Positions 1 to 14,800 of a DNA stretch of 64,000 bases are shown piece after piece (the stretch's first letter is position 1; each line of letters opens with the position of its first letter). Where the stretch lies: the NCBI GenBank assembly GCA_013396655.1, contig WBMV01000301.1, forward strand, positions 124,001-188,000, written 5' to 3'. The notes beneath the pieces are model-generated. The model searched no databases, was not told the DNA's origin, and saw only the letters and a program-made list of their open reading frames with translations. A program made the position numbers and the translations under genes. This DNA is from Campylorhamphus procurvoides (lineage: Eukaryota; Chordata; Aves; Passeriformes; Dendrocolaptidae).

Positions 1-2718
1 TTTTTTTTTTCCTTTGAGATATGCTGGGCAATGCGTTCTAATCCTGTGTACCTTAAATGGAGTCAACTCATTGCTTTGCAAGGTCTGACTGTTCTTAACC
101 ACGAGTAATGGCTTTAGCATGGTAATGGGTCTAATAATTTCTAGAATTTAACCAAACCTTCTGGCCACCAGGGATATGACACAGCACATGCTTTAAAAAT
201 ACCTGTAATTTTTATACCCAGCAGATGCAAATATTTTTATATATATAAGATTTTTATACCTAGTGTTTGCAAAAACATATGTTCACTTTGAGCCTGCTGT
301 TCTCTGCTCTTAAATGCCCATTTGGCCTGTGCTAACTGAAACAGGCTCTGTCACAGGCTCACTGACTTCAGGGCAGGTCTGCCCTGACATACCTGTGTGC
401 CTTGTCGACCAGAGCTGGCCTGTGTTCAGCCCACACGGGTTTAGAGGGAGGGTCTGCACCACACTGGTGGCCCCTGAAAGTTTGGAAAGACTGTTGTGCA
501 AAGGCTGAGCAATACTAGTAAAGGTCTTGCTGGAATTTATCACAAATATAACCAGGTCTCCTCTCTGGATGGGGTGAGTAGTGGTGGCACAATTCCTGCT
601 GGCACAATTGCCTATAGTAGTGGCCTTGCCCTGTTGCTGAATGTATGAAGATTTGTGGTGGAGAGAGTGACAACTTTAGACATAAATGCAACCTTGGTGA
701 CCTGAGAGAGGAGGAGAGAGGTAGCAGAATTGGTTTCATGCTGTTTTGTGTCCTGACTTCTTGTGACTATGTGCTTGGGCTTTGCAGGATCTGAAGTCTG
801 CCCTTTTCAAAGCACTGTTAAGTAGCAAAAGCCCTTGCTGAAAGCTTTGACTGAGTAACTATGTTTTTTTGTGGCTTTCTAAAATCTTTGGGCCTGCTCA
901 TCTCTGAGCCTTTTATTTCCTATTCCTTGAAGCCTGAAAGCTTCCAGCATGTCAGAATTCAGGCTCAAGTCCTTTAGCCAGGCAAGCACCATACTCTGAG
1001 AAGTGTTGAGCTGGATTTAAATTCAGGTCAGCTTTGAAAGAGGAACTCTAAAAGCACTTGCAAAATAACAAGGGGTCTGGGGCAAGTTGCAGAAATGATA
1101 GGATAACAAAGCTGTTTAGTTTACCCATACAGTAGTGCACCCCTACCTAAGGGGCATTTTTCAGTATTGCTTTTTTTATTTTAGTTTAAATTGACACTTA
1201 AAAGAGGAGAATCTTTGTGGATCCCATTAAGAGACTTAATATCTTTCTTTTCTCTTTTTATATATATGAATAATTGTTAGCTCTTGGCTATGAAATGTAG
1301 TAACTTTTTGTTATATCTGCAGCACTTAAGTGACCTGTTACCTCATATAATTTTATTAACATTTTACTGTGCTGGTCTCTTTCATTTCCTAATACTAGCT
1401 TAGCTCCTCTTTGAACTGAATTCTGTTCTTTTGTTCAATTTTCTCACTCTCAGGTAAATACCTGGATTGTAATTTATTAAAACTTGTGTTATCATGACAT
1501 TGTGCAGGTACTGCATATTGATTGCAATGTGTTTTTCAAAGTCACAGTCTCTACTAAAGCTTTACATGAATCTGTGTCGTTATCCTTGTTGCTCTTGCAT
1601 GGAGGTACAGTGTTCCATGAGATTCTGTGCAAATCTCTGTTCCTGCTCACCCTGTTTTCTGGCTCTTTGCTTCTCAGACCCTGCTGGCTTATGGCATTCC
1701 TGTTTTACCAATGTTTTACTCAATAGATGATAAAGGATACCCTTAGGTCAATTTATAACTGAATCAAATATTAAAACAATTAAGCCTGTCTCTTCCTCTC
1801 CAAGTTCTATAAAGTACAGAATCAATAGCAGTGTTTTGATGAGAAGCCACTATTGCAGGAGAATGGAAGGTATTTTAATGGCTCTGTAGCCTAAAAGCTA
1901 TGCTGCTGCAGCACTTGGCTGATCATGCCCTGTCTGTGTAAGTACTGCTAGAAATGGGCCCTGTTTGCTCACCTCACTTCCTACTCTGTGCTCTGCTCTT
2001 TCCTCGTGAGACTTGCCATTGCACAGTTGGACTGGAGATGTCATTGTGTTAACACTCATCTTAAATGAAGGCCGCTGACCCTGCAAATCAATCAACTGCT
2101 TGGACTGATTCGAGTTGTGACTTATGAGCACTTGTGATGGGGTGTTTCTTTGTAGGCTTTTTTTTGTTATTGGCGGGGAGAAAAGTAATGGGGAAGTGTG
2201 AGAGAGTGGAGACCACTGTTGCTCCTGGCTGTGATGTTCTGGGGTGTCCGCATGGCAAATTTGAAATGAGGCTTTACGGCAACAGAGTGATTACCTAACA
2301 GTGGCTGATGCAGAAAATGTATAGTAACAGTAATGCTGTGGAAAGAACAGTCGAAGAAAACTGCTTCTGGGATAAAATTTAACCAAACTTTGTGTTCTTG
2401 TTAGTAGTATTTGATCTCCTGTTGCAGTCAATGACTATATATTTAGAACACACAGAATGGAAGGTGGATGTTGCTGTGGCCATGCAGTCAGTTAACTGGT
2501 TTGTGATTGTCAGATTCTCACTGAAAAATAAAAAGGCACATATTTGTATTTATACATTTGTGTATATTGACTTATGTTGGCATTTTGTATATACATGTAT
2601 GTTTATGTTACTCAGGTAGCTACCACCATATCCACAACTTGATATTTTGCATGTTATGGAATTTTTTTTTTAATTTAGGTAAAATTTACTTTCTTCCTTG
2701 GTTTGTTTTTACTTTTAG
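1..2718 (+). other. UTRN: Intron upstream of exon-7 equivalent
   Basis: No coding exon was recognised. The exon-6 equivalent, expected to carry the middle of the second CH domain, was not found and presumably lies upstream of the window. The intron ends in a T-rich tract and TTTTAG. Short open frames here show no spectrin or CH-like composition. Confidence 0.7.
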
Positions 2719-2834
2719 ACCTGAGCTGTTCAGCTGGGATAAAGTTTTAAAGATGTCCCCAGTTGAGAGACTGGAAAATGCTTTCAACATAGCCAAGAAC
2801 CACTTAGGAATTGAGAAACTGTTGGATCCTGAAG
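2719..2834 (+). CDS. UTRN: UTRN exon (DMD exon 7 equivalent): CH2 domain
   Basis: This exon encodes part of the second calponin-homology domain of the actin-binding region, including [20 protein letters not shown] and the conserved [10 protein letters not shown]. The acceptor is TTTTAG. The first base is the third base of a codon, as in DMD exon 7, and the exon ends after the first base of an Asp codon. At 116 bp it is one codon shorter than DMD exon 7 (119 bp), as expected for utrophin. The donor GAAG|GTGGGA is weak; read-through would add about 16 residues before a stop at 2882. Confidence 0.96.
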
Positions 2835-5800
2835 GTGGGATAGAGTTACTTTACTTGACAAGAAGCTTTTTTGAGCTCTCTTGAAAGAAATTTCTTCTAT
2901 TGACATTAACTATGAATAAAAATTCCATCAGTTTTGTGCAGTGCAATTTTGTTTTGAGCCTTTAAATTTGGGTTTAAAATGTCGTTTGTAGGGTAAGGGT
3001 ATGTCTGTGTGTGCTTAGCTTTGGCATTTTGAATGTTAAGGTTCAGGTTGACTTACCATTCAGACACTGTGTGAAGAAGCTGAATTTGGTACCCTGACTT
3101 TCTTTCATTTTAGATAGGAGTTGTACTGCAAGGGCGTGTTTTTCAGATACAGTCGAGTGTTATGGAAAATGGGACAGTTTAAGAGCTCATGATCTGTTAT
3201 TCTTTATAGATACACTGAATAGCAGTAGCTGCCAGTGCTGTGAGTACATATTGTGTAGAAATGCTTACTAAGAAACTTTTACAACTCCTTTTTCAAATAC
3301 TGAGCTGTTGCTCTGCTTTGAAGTGAGAATTCAAAGACTTATTCTGTAAGACAAGCTCTCACACTTTATAGATTCAAGCACCACCTTATGAAAAAGAAAA
3401 AGTATTAACTCAATTGGTATTCTTCATAACCCCAAGAGATAAGTGAACCTGAGTCACTAAAACCCTTTTCAGTATGAAAAATAAGAAAATTTACTGACCA
3501 GTAATATGAGTGGGGATAGAGCCCAAGTAGAAATGTTTGTTTTTAGGGATACTGTCCTTGCACTGTGTTTTTGCATGGGAAATGCATCAGAATAATTTCC
3601 CCTGAACAGTTTTTATTCCATAGTAACTTCGTGTTTGGGCTCTTACTTCAGAAAGATCAATCCTTTTAGTGTGAATTCACTTTCAAATGTAGAGGTTTTT
3701 TTTTTGGTATTTTTCTCCTTCATACAACTTTGACCATATGTGAAACCTAGTCATTAAGTAAAAGCTTACTAAAGGCTACTTAACAGGAGAACCTGTGATT
3801 TGCACAATATGTAAAGTCTTACCTGTGTTCTAAGTAATGATTTAGAAAATCAGCTACTTCATTTATTTTTCCCCATATTTTATCTTTTGATGCAGATGTT
3901 GCTGTACAGCTTCCAGACAAAAAGTCTATTATTATGTATTTAACCTCTTTGTTTGAGGTCCTTCCTAAGCAAGTCACAATGGAAGACATTCGGGAGGTGG
4001 AAACCCTTCCAAGGAGATATAAGCAGGAATGTGAGGATGGAGAGTTCAACGTGCAGCAGGTGTGTTTGTCATCAATGTCAACCTGTTGTTTCATAATCTG
4101 TGATTTTAGCTGACCTTCACGTTTGCCATTTACTTCTGAAACATGCCTTCTGGGCGTTATGGGGAAAATATGAAAAATCTCAGCGTCTTCTTTCTCGTTA
4201 ACTTCAGTCTTTATCTTTCATTTTTCTTTTCTGATTCATGTACAAAATCCTGCGTGATGAGGTATAAGGTTCCATTTCTTATGCTTCTTGCATTCTCTTC
4301 TCTTCCTCATAAGTCTTGACTAGCTGAAAAGGGTGGTCCAAAATCTTTAGCTGACTTTGTCGTGGACCTTGTGGTGGGTAGTGGTGGCGATGAGGTTTTG
4401 TTTGGTTATGAGATTGACTGTTAAAAGAGCACGATTGAAGTTGCCTATTCTATCCAGGTTTTTTATTTTAAAATGAAAGTTCATTAGTAGTGACTGTGGC
4501 CTTTCTCATTAATATGTATCCAGTGTTTGCTTTTAACAGTTTATGAAGGATTAAAAGTTGTTCTGGTTTTAATATCATTTGAGAAGGCATCTTCTCTGCA
4601 CTTCTAAAACATCCCTTTTCTTTTGGCTGCCTAGACTGTAGCACTTGAAGAGGACCAGGACAGTTCTAGAGCAGAGACTCCCAGCACAGTGACAGAGGTG
4701 GATATGGACTTGGATAGCTACCAAGTTGCTCTGGAAGAGGTTCTTACATGGTTGCTGTCAGCTGAGGATGCATTTCGAGAACAGGAGGAAATATCTGGTG
4801 ATGTTGAGGAAGTCAAAGAACAATTTTCCACCCATGAAGTAAGCGTCTCTTGAAAATTCTTTTGTTGTGGTTTGATTCCTTTTTTTGTGTGTCTGTAAGC
4901 TGCAGATCTTCCCTTTCCTAGTCCTTATTCAAGAACTTGCATTCTGTTTCTTTTGTCTGCTACTTTCTAAATGAAAGGTACCTCTAACTGAATGTGGTCC
5001 CTGTGTGATTGGATTTTTCTTTGTGTTTTTTGTTTGTTTGTGGTTTTTTTGTTTACAAATAATGTTTGCTTGAAGGTGAAAACTGATCTTTTTTAGAAGA
5101 ACTTAGAGTGGAACATGATTCAAAGCTTTAATGTATTTTTTAAATCAGCTTTTGGTGGCTGGCTTACTGTTGTGCTTAATACAAAGGCAGCCTGATCCAG
5201 ACTGAGTCATGCTTTCCTGCTCCCAACTACTAGAAAGCCTGGTCAGCCTTATGTCACTTGCTGTTAGAAGAGGGCAATGCTGAAATTGATAATCATGTTG
5301 GCTTAATTCATTGGTCTCCCTGTAATGATTAGGATAGTTTGTTTCAGAAGCTTGTGTTGATGCGTCCAAAATATTTTTGTTTCCAAATTAGTTTATTTTG
5401 ACTCTGTTCTAAGTCTGAACACATATCCTGATGCTGATAAAAGTTTAAAGTGTCATGTTAGATGTTCTAGTTTTCTCCTGTATCAGCTTACTGTATACAA
5501 TAGCATATAAAATCTGAATTCTGATCAATGTGAGGAATTTTTTCCTTGTGCTACAGTTTTGAAGTCATGAACTAAAGGGAGAGGGGTTCTGGATTTATAG
5601 TAAATATGTGACTTTTTTAGTGTTAATAACTGGTAGCGTTCTAGTTGCTTTCCTACAATACATTTCAGATCTTGTTTTGTATTCTGTTGGCCATAGTTAA
5701 ATTTCAGTGTCATGTTCTTGGTGAGTTTGTTCAAAGGCTGCCTTCTTTCAAAGAGATCTTTCTCGGAGGTGTTCAGCTTTTTTTTACTCAATTAATTCTG

Positions 5801-8800
5801 TTTTACTGGCTCTGGAATTTTTGTAGCTTAGGGAAAATATTTCGTGCAAGAGAGGAACAGGTCTACCTTGTTTGTGTGTTTGATAGTGCTAACTTATTTT
5901 CCAGCACTGTTTCAAACACAACAATTTTTTAGGATATTTACAAATTCATAAACTCCTGTAGGACCCCATACTGATGTGTTCACTTGTACTGTTTCCAGGG
6001 TTTTATGATGGAACTGACTGCGCACCAGAGCAGTGTTGGCAATGTTCTGCAGGCTGGAAACCAACTGGTGGCCCAAGGAAATCTGTCACCTGAAGAAGAG
6101 TTTGAGATCCAGGAGCAAATGCTGCTGCTGAACTCCCGCTGGGAGGAACTCAGGGTGGAGAGCATGGACAGGCAGTCCCGGTCAGTAATGGTGCATAATG
6201 TTTTTTAGAGGTCCAGGACTGAGCTCTGGTGTTTGCTGTCTCTTGGAGAAGTTAGTTTGCATCTGTTTGTAAGACTTTTTTTTTAAATTAGCACTTCAGT
6301 TTGTGACATGAAATCCACCTTCATACTTTCCAAGGGGAAACAAAAGGAATTAGTACAACTTATTGGGGTGATTTTTTTGATTATAATGTAAAGTATTTTG
6401 TGACTATTACATTATGTAGACGTGCCAGGCTAAATATATGGTATTTAAATGCAGTAGTTACATAAACTACTGAAAGTGTTAAAAACTCATTTAAGTTTCT
6501 CTAGAGTGTACAGTGGATGTGTATAACCACGGATATTTACACAGCTAAAAAAGCATTTAGAAGAATTTTTTCCTACATGTGGGTTAGGGCTGCACATCAA
6601 CAGAGAACTGCATTTTTGTTGTGATTCTCAGCAGAGGCTTTATTAGCAGCAAATCCCTGATTGAAGAAACAATCCCTGATACAGATGGCATAATTCATGA
6701 ATTCTTTTTGTTGAGAAAGAGAGAAAGAAATGAGTATTACCTGTGTTCTGTAGCTTAATGGTGAAAACTTTATTTGATGCTAGGTAACTGTTTTATGAAT
6801 GGCCTTGCTTTTTTCCTATATGAACTAGAATTTAGTTTCTTTCCTGGGAAAGCTGTTTCTGAAATAACTCAGTCTGTGCTTCCCCCTGCAGCCTGCATGA
6901 CATGCTGATGGAGCTCCAGAAGCAGCAGTTGCAGCAGCTGTCTGACTGGCTGACAGTCACAGAAGAACGCATTCAGAAGATGGAATCTCAGCTCTTAGCA
7001 GAAGATTTGGAGTCCCTTCAAAAACAGCTGGAAGAACATAAGGTGGACCTTATTTTCTGTTATGTAATATGCATGGGAGAAGTTTTGGAAGATGTGTATG
7101 CTGGTGGGTTCCTAGCTGAGAAACTTGATTGTGTCAGAAGTCATACAGGACTGCATTTGATGTTTGGAAAAGGATGATGATGGGTTAGAAGGGAACTGGA
7201 AGTCTTAACTGAAGGCTTCAGCACTGCTGACTAGCAGAGACTGTTATATTTGCTTCATGCAGAAAGTGAACTCTGTAGGGAAAATTGTTACCCTTACTTT
7301 GTACAGAGAAAAAGATCTGCTGGTAAACTGTTGGTGTGAGGAACAGTATGAAATGTACCATAGATAAACTTGCCCTTAATGACTGGCAGGTGTTGCTAAA
7401 GCATGCTTGAGACTTGCAGATGGAAATAATGTGAGAGTTAAAATGATCAGGAAGGGCCTTCCAAGTCACTGATTCCAGTCCCTGCTTTTACAGGGATTGC
7501 ATCCTAAGGGGATGCACAGGCGCTGCTCTCTGATGTGCACAGTATTTTGGAATTGGTTTGTCTCTCGATGAGTTTTTGGATGCAAGTCCAGCCTTTTCTT
7601 CCTACGGTGTTTTTGTGAAGAAGAAAGATGTCCTTTTGATATTTGTTGTGGTTGCAGCTTTAGCTTTTGTGCTGAGTGCTGAGGTTTGACCTTTTCCCCA
7701 GCATGGGACATACCTCACAGAACAAGAGCAGTGAAGTACTTTCAGTCTGTGTAGTTTCCTGTCCCACATTTACATTCTTTCCTTTGTCTTCAAATTCTGT
7801 GGAGTTTGAGGTCTATTGTTCATGGAGTAGCTTAGGATATATTGGGATGAAAAGTAACATTTATAGTACTGTAAAGGTGTACAGATATTTTGGAGGTGGG
7901 CTTTAACCATGGAATCTGTTCTTCTACAAATTGTATGAATATTTAAATCTACAGATTGTTTTAAACTAAGCAAAACTAAATGTTTTCTGCAGTTTTTGGC
8001 TATCGTCTTTGAACATCATGATCAATTATTCCACTGTTGATACTTATGAGAATTGTATTGTCTACTCCTAAAAGATGAATGTTCTTAGTGGTTTCTCCCA
8101 TTTGGCATACCCTGTGGTACTTGCTTACTGACAACAGCTTTGTATAGAAACATTTAAGCTCTCTTACCTATAACATTAGATATATAATGATTCTCCTAGT
8201 CAAGTGTGGTGCATACAGCACTCCCACATTTTCCAATATTTCAACAGAATGATTTGGAATTAATTTCTAACAGCCTTCTGCTTACATTTACTTAAACTGA
8301 GCAGTGATTCCCAGTGGTAAAATCGGTGCTTAACTGTTGAATCTGAAGTACTTCCTTTGCCACAGCAGTTGTTATAGTCGCTATGGCTGAAATAGCAGAC
8401 TAGCAAATGTACTCTAAGTTGGTAATCTCTGGTTTGTTGTTGCAGAGCCTGCAGAGTGATCTAGAGGCAGAACAGGTGAAGGTGAACTCCCTAACACACA
8501 TGGTTGTCATTGTTGATGAGAGCAGTGGGGAAAGTGCAACAGCTGTTCTGGAGGAACAATTGCAGGTAAAATGGTAGAGCCCTCTGTTTTTTTAACTGTA
8601 GTAACAGGCACTTAAAGTCTTTTCATATAATTGCTAATCAATGTTTTTGTGTTTAAAGACAATTTATCCCAGGAAGTAATTTAAAATATTTTTTTAAAAA
8701 AAGTAATACTAACTTAAAGAATTATTAAATAACCTCAAACTTGCAAAAGTGCTTTGGTGACTTTCAAGCTGAATTCCTCATGAGTCAAGCTATTTGCATT

Positions 8801-11800
8801 CCTAATGACTTAGGCACTTTTGTAGTGTATCTTTCCAGAGGTTTCATAATATGGGAAGATGCGTAGTACAATGTTTATTTCAGATTAGTAATTTTTGTTA
8901 AGTTAAAATCTGTTAAGAAAAATATTTAAAGACATGAACATGATTTATGTATGAAGTATCTTTTGAAATATTTTCCTATTTTTATCAGAAGTTAGGACTG
9001 TAACCTGAAGTACAGTGGGCATGAGACAGAATTTATTCAAACAGAATTCATGCTTTGTCTGCTCCTATTGAAGTCAGTCAGATAGCTCACTGACTTCAGC
9101 AAGAGCAGAGATAAGGCCCTAAGTGAATGTTTTGGAAAGTGTTAACCTCCAGTTCTTTGCAATACAGCGAAAGCAATAACTGAACAAGGAGGTAGATATA
9201 GTGTAGAAAGAGATTAATGTGAAGTAGAAATTACGCTTTTGAATATCTGGTTTTGGAGTTTCCTTGTTAAGTTCGTGATCATTCACGAGTGTTTCCTGCT
9301 TTTGTAGAGGCTTGGTGAGAGGTGGATAGCAGTTTGTCGCTGGACTGAGGATCGACGGGTCAAGCTGCAAGAAATTCAGCTTTTATGGCAGGAGCTGCTG
9401 GAAGAACAGGTTAGTAGCTGTTCAGTTACTCAGGGAGACTGGCTGATTTGTGGAAGGGAAAAAACAAACAACCAAGCCCCTGACTAGGGTTGAGCAACTC
9501 ATGGGGAAAAAGCCTTGAAAAACTAGGTTTTGTTATTGCTTGAGTTCCCAGCATTTTTTAAGGACTAGAGTAGCTCTGAAGTGCAACAGAAGCATTTTCC
9601 AGAGTTTTAGGAAAGAAAGTTTATAACACCTTGGAGATGTTTTTTAATAAGGAATCTTGCAAAATGGCTGAGAAGTGTAAATATTCACAATAGCGAAATG
9701 ACAATGAATTCTCTAAGTATCTGGTGGTTTTGTAAGTACAGAAATGTTGCTAATTGAGGTATATGTGCTTCCAACACAGATATGTATATACAATTGTGCA
9801 GTAAGCTAATCAATAGGTAACTATTTTCGAAATCAGTAATGTCAAGCATTTGGTCCATATAAGTGAAGCATGCAGTTAATTTCATTTTGCTGAGTTCACG
9901 TGAACAGTTGAATTGTCATGAAAATGACATTGGAATGTCCTCTTGCTTTGATATCACATATTTAAATATATATTAAATACTGCTCAAACACAAATTAACG
10001 AAAGCATAAAAAATATGGTAACACAACTACATGTGCTAGGTTTGCATGCCTAGTGCTTACTTTGTGTCTGTTTGAAATAGTTGATATTTTTTCCTTTGAA
10101 GGTTTTACTGAAATTGGGGTTTTTTTCTCCTTAAATGGTGGTATTTATTATTATAAGCTATTGTTTAAACAATACAGTACACTCAAGTTGTTTAGACATT
10201 TGAAAGAAGTAGAACAGTGCTGATAAACTTGGTTTCAGTTACAACCTGGTTTCTTTGACAAGGATGTTTGGTCTGCAGTTTTTGGGGTTGCATATGTGTT
10301 TCTTCCTGACTCCTCCAATATCTTTGTGGACTATATTGATAAGCTGAATCTGTAGCTCACGTGACCTTGTTAATATGGATTCAAGGTTAAAATTTTGGTT
10401 TATCCCATGCCAAATATATGTTGATATATTTCTTTGGAATACTGCTTTGTCTCCTGTGTATGTATTTCCAGAAAATTGGGTGCTAGGATTTTGTGACAAC
10501 TCTTGGTCATGGTAACTGAGTGGAGAAATAAGGACTCCCTCAGAATCCTTACTGTGTATGTCCAAGTATGAATTTCAAGTGCTCTTAGTTTTGATGACTC
10601 TGTGTGAACATGTTTCTGTCCTGTTCCACCCTTGTATTTTTTTGGGAAAAGTGACCATTATTACAAAAAAGTTAAAAGTGTCATCTTCTGGAGGAGTTGC
10701 TTTTGCATTCAGCTTTTTTTTAATTTGTATGTAATTATGTTGCTCTTTAAAAGTGAAACAATTAATCGGTGTGTTTAATGTGCAATGTCAGATAGCAAAT
10801 AATGAGGAAATAAAAGTTTGTTTTAGTTGGCTTAGATCAGCCTATGTTTGCTTTCATTGTTTAACTGAACAAGGCATTTATTACAGTTCTCTGTCCTTAA
10901 GAATGATCAAGTAACTTACTAAAATTACTGTTTGAAACTGATTTAAAACTGAATACAAACACTTTGTTAACAGAAAAGTAGCTAAAACATTTAGGTACTA
11001 GCATTTTCCATTTTGGCCAACCACATGGAGAGATGAGCAACAGTGATGCATCAGCCTTTTTGTGGCTGCCTAAAAAGCTTTTGGAAACCACAATTCTTAC
11101 CACTCAGGAAACAAATTCCTCAATCAGAGCCAGATACTACTTAGCACTGTGATAATTATGTTTCAGTTTTCTAGGGAGAGTTATCTTCGCTGATGTAACA
11201 GAAATTAACGAAATGCATTGAAGGGTTTTTAAGCTGCTCTTGTGCATAAAATATGTCAGCTGGGATGCCAGCATGGTTTTTCCAGAGAGTATGTGGTGTT
11301 ACAATTTTCTTTCTCACAGCCTTATGTCATTTCCGCCACCACTGTATTTTCTGTCTGTACATTTTGCATATTGGTTTACGATGGAAACGTAAACTGCCTT
11401 AACCCTTTGGCCCAAAAGTTGCTGTAGTAAGTTATGGGACAATGACAAAAATACGCAGCTAGACTGGAGAGCCTAGTGGCTGTTGTAAGTGTGCTGTTCA
11501 AAGAACAGACAGGTTTGCCTTGCTGTATGATTTATTTTTAAACACAGCGGAACAGCAGTGCACCAGTGGCTGTGTAACTGAGCTGGATACAGAGCTGGGC
11601 ATTCTAGTCCATGGAAATTGCTGTGCAGCAGCAGCAGTCTGTTGCAACATACTTTATTCTATATAAAAATCTTTCCTGGTACTTGATGCCAGTTGTTGCT
11701 GGTGTAAGACCCAGAGTAGGTTTCCGAGTGTAAAAAATGGAAAAAGTTCAAGATCCATGAGTTACAGCTACTCAGAGCAGATGACTCCAGCTTTCAGTAG

Positions 11801-14800
11801 TTAATGAAGTTATTGATGAAAGTTATTTAGCAGTGGAAAGTAGGTACCATAAACGGGGAGGTGACTCATTAGTATTTGATCAACTGCCTGGACTAAAAGA
11901 TTTTTGAGTTACTGATGGTGTAGTTCTCTGAGAAAATGTTTGTAACAGCTGAGTTTGAGTCACAGAGGAAGAATGCTAGAAAAAACGAAGTGTACATGCC
12001 ATTTTAATATATTCTAATATAAGTCCTATGTCAGCTTTATGGTTGATGTCTCTTTGCTATAAAAAACTTTAGGGAAGGTGTGCTCTGATATATTGAGAAA
12101 TGGCTTTGTTGAAATTGTTTTGCTGGAAAGTATTACTTAGTTCCCTCATCTGATATTTTTGTCCCCTTTTATCTACTATTTTTGTTAAAGTCAGCAGAAA
12201 TTCCTGCATATAAAGACTGCAGAACTGTGTTTTGAATGCAAAAATCTTAAAGAAGGAATTGTCAATAGATGTTTGACAAACTTGTTATTGTGCTATTTTT
12301 CTTATGATTTGCAGTGCTTATTGAAAGCTTGGTTAACTGAGAAAGAAGAGGCTTTGAGTAAGGTCCAGACAAGCAACTTTAAAGATCAAACAGACCTGAG
12401 TGTGAATGTTCGAAAACTAGCAGTGAGTATCACTATCCTGTCAAACCTCATAGACTAAATGAATGGCAAATTACCAGTTTGACCCTAGTAGGAGTTGTGA
12501 ATGCGTGACACTTGGGAAGCCAGGCCAACATGCTTTCCTTGCCAGATTCTTTCACTTGAACTAGAAAAATCTGTGCAACTTATTCCATGGCTGTTCCAGG
12601 TTGGTGTGCCAAACTTTGAAACAGCTAACCTAGATTTTTGACAGGGTTTGGATTTTACTGCAGTCCACCAGGCAGCTTTGTTTTCCAAAGGGTAGGTTTG
12701 TCATGTCGTTTGTTTTTTATTTTGTTGGAGCAGCTTGTATCTAAACTAATAATTCATAACTGTTACTCAAGATACTGCTGACTCCTCTAGAAGCTGTTTC
12801 AAGGATGTGCTCTTGAAAGAGTGTCTGTTAGTGCTCTTTTTGCACAAGAGAACTGTTCATCTCAATACGTTTTTCACCCCCATCACCACCCCCTCAGCCC
12901 CCTTTACCTCCCAGACATGGAATTAGAAGCTAAGGGGTAGCAGAATACTTGATGTCATCTTTTAATATTTCTTTTTATTTCAGATTTTGAAAGAGGACAT
13001 GGGTATGAAACGTCAAACACTAGACCAGCTGAACGAGCTAGGTCAGGATGTGGCCCAAATCCTTGGAAATGGCAGTGCATCCAACAAAATTGATCAGGAT
13101 CAAGAAGAACTAACTCAGAGGTGGGACAGTTTGGTTCAGAAGCTAGAGGATTACTCTAACCAGGTACTTAATAAAGCTTTATTACTCTTTAGCTTTTTAG
13201 ATGTCTGTATGTATACAAGCTTCACTGATACTCTGTCAGCATAATTGCCCAGGAGAGTTCTTGGTATCAGGCTAGAGAAGTAGGTGAGTGCTTTTTCACA
13301 TGGGGCTGACTTTATCTGCTGACAAAGCTGTCTGCATTTTTTGGTCTTTAAAAGCCCAAGTTGTTAACCTGACTAGTACTATTACTCCTTTCTCATGCAG
13401 ATTAAGCTTCATTTTTCTGATGAGTAAAGCAGGCTTGCCATGTATTATCAATCAATGCAAATGCCTTTAAGCATTGTAAGAGTGCTGGGACTGGATTAAA
13501 TCTGATACTAAAAGAAAACAAAGACAAAACCCAAAACCCAGAATAGATAAAATAAATGGGAGTCATACAAGCATTTATGCTCTGTGAGTATGATTTCTCA
13601 TCTGTTGAAAATAGAGTAGTTGTTTGTTTGATGTGTAATCATAATAGCCAAGCTGGATTGTTAAATGTTTATTTTATTATTTTGAGTGCTTGGTAATGTT
13701 TTTATTTAGACAGAACTCCCATTGGTTTCTGTGAGAATTTTATTTGACAGTTTTATAACTCATATGTGCCTTTTTATGTGATATTAATATGTTGTTATAG
13801 TGAAAGCCATGGCACTGATTCATGGCCCATTTAGTGTATAGTGAATGAGTTGTGCTGTCTGAGTAGCAGTTCATTTCAGCCATGTGACTTTAGTTGGTTC
13901 TTGTGTTTGAATCAAAGTACTAGAGAATGCCACATCCTGTCTTCATCCTTTTACTCCCCTTAAATATCAAGTACATACTTTGAACTTACAGGTTGATTCC
14001 CATGGGTCTTACTTTATAACCTGTTAAAGAGCATGGAAGGTTCTATTGACTTAGTGAGGTTTTAGGTCAAACTTGCCGTATATCAGCTCTTCGTGAGGTC
14101 TAGGCTTGGTTTTATGGTGTATGAATACAAAATATAGAATTGTGTATTAATAAACTTCAAGTTCCTTCGTTCTTTTTGTGAATAAGGAATATAGATATAA
14201 TGCATATTTTGTTGATTTCAGTTCACTTGGACTGGCATGAAATTGTACTTGAACTGAGAATTTTGATGCTTGGTTGTCATCTGTAAAATGAGAATAATGA
14301 AGTTTTTTTCTGGAGTACGTCTCTGATAAAGGTGCTTAATGACAGCTAGGTGTGATCATTTGTAGGAGGCTTTTATGATTGATGAGTAAAAGAAACTAAA
14401 AAAGCAATTCAACTTGTGCTACAAATGGCATGTAATCCTTTTTCTAAATTATTTTGTGTAGGTAACTCAAGCTGTAGGAAGTGTAGGGATGTCACAGGTT
14501 TCACAGAAGACTGCTGCAGAAACACCACCATTGAAGGAACAGGTAGTGGTTAAACAGTCCAGACAAGAGTTGCCCCCACCACCACTCCCAAAAAAGAGGC
14601 AAATTCCAGGGGACAGTGAAGCAAAGAAAAAGTAAGTATATGTCACTATGATTTTCACTTGAGCATTAGGTACTACATAGATTCTGCCTTGACTTTTGAT
14701 TCTTCTTTTATGCAAGTATGCAATACTGAAGTTGCTGGTCTGAGGTTGGATTTAGGGGATGGACTAGATGATCTTCAGGGTCCTTTCAACGCTAACAATT

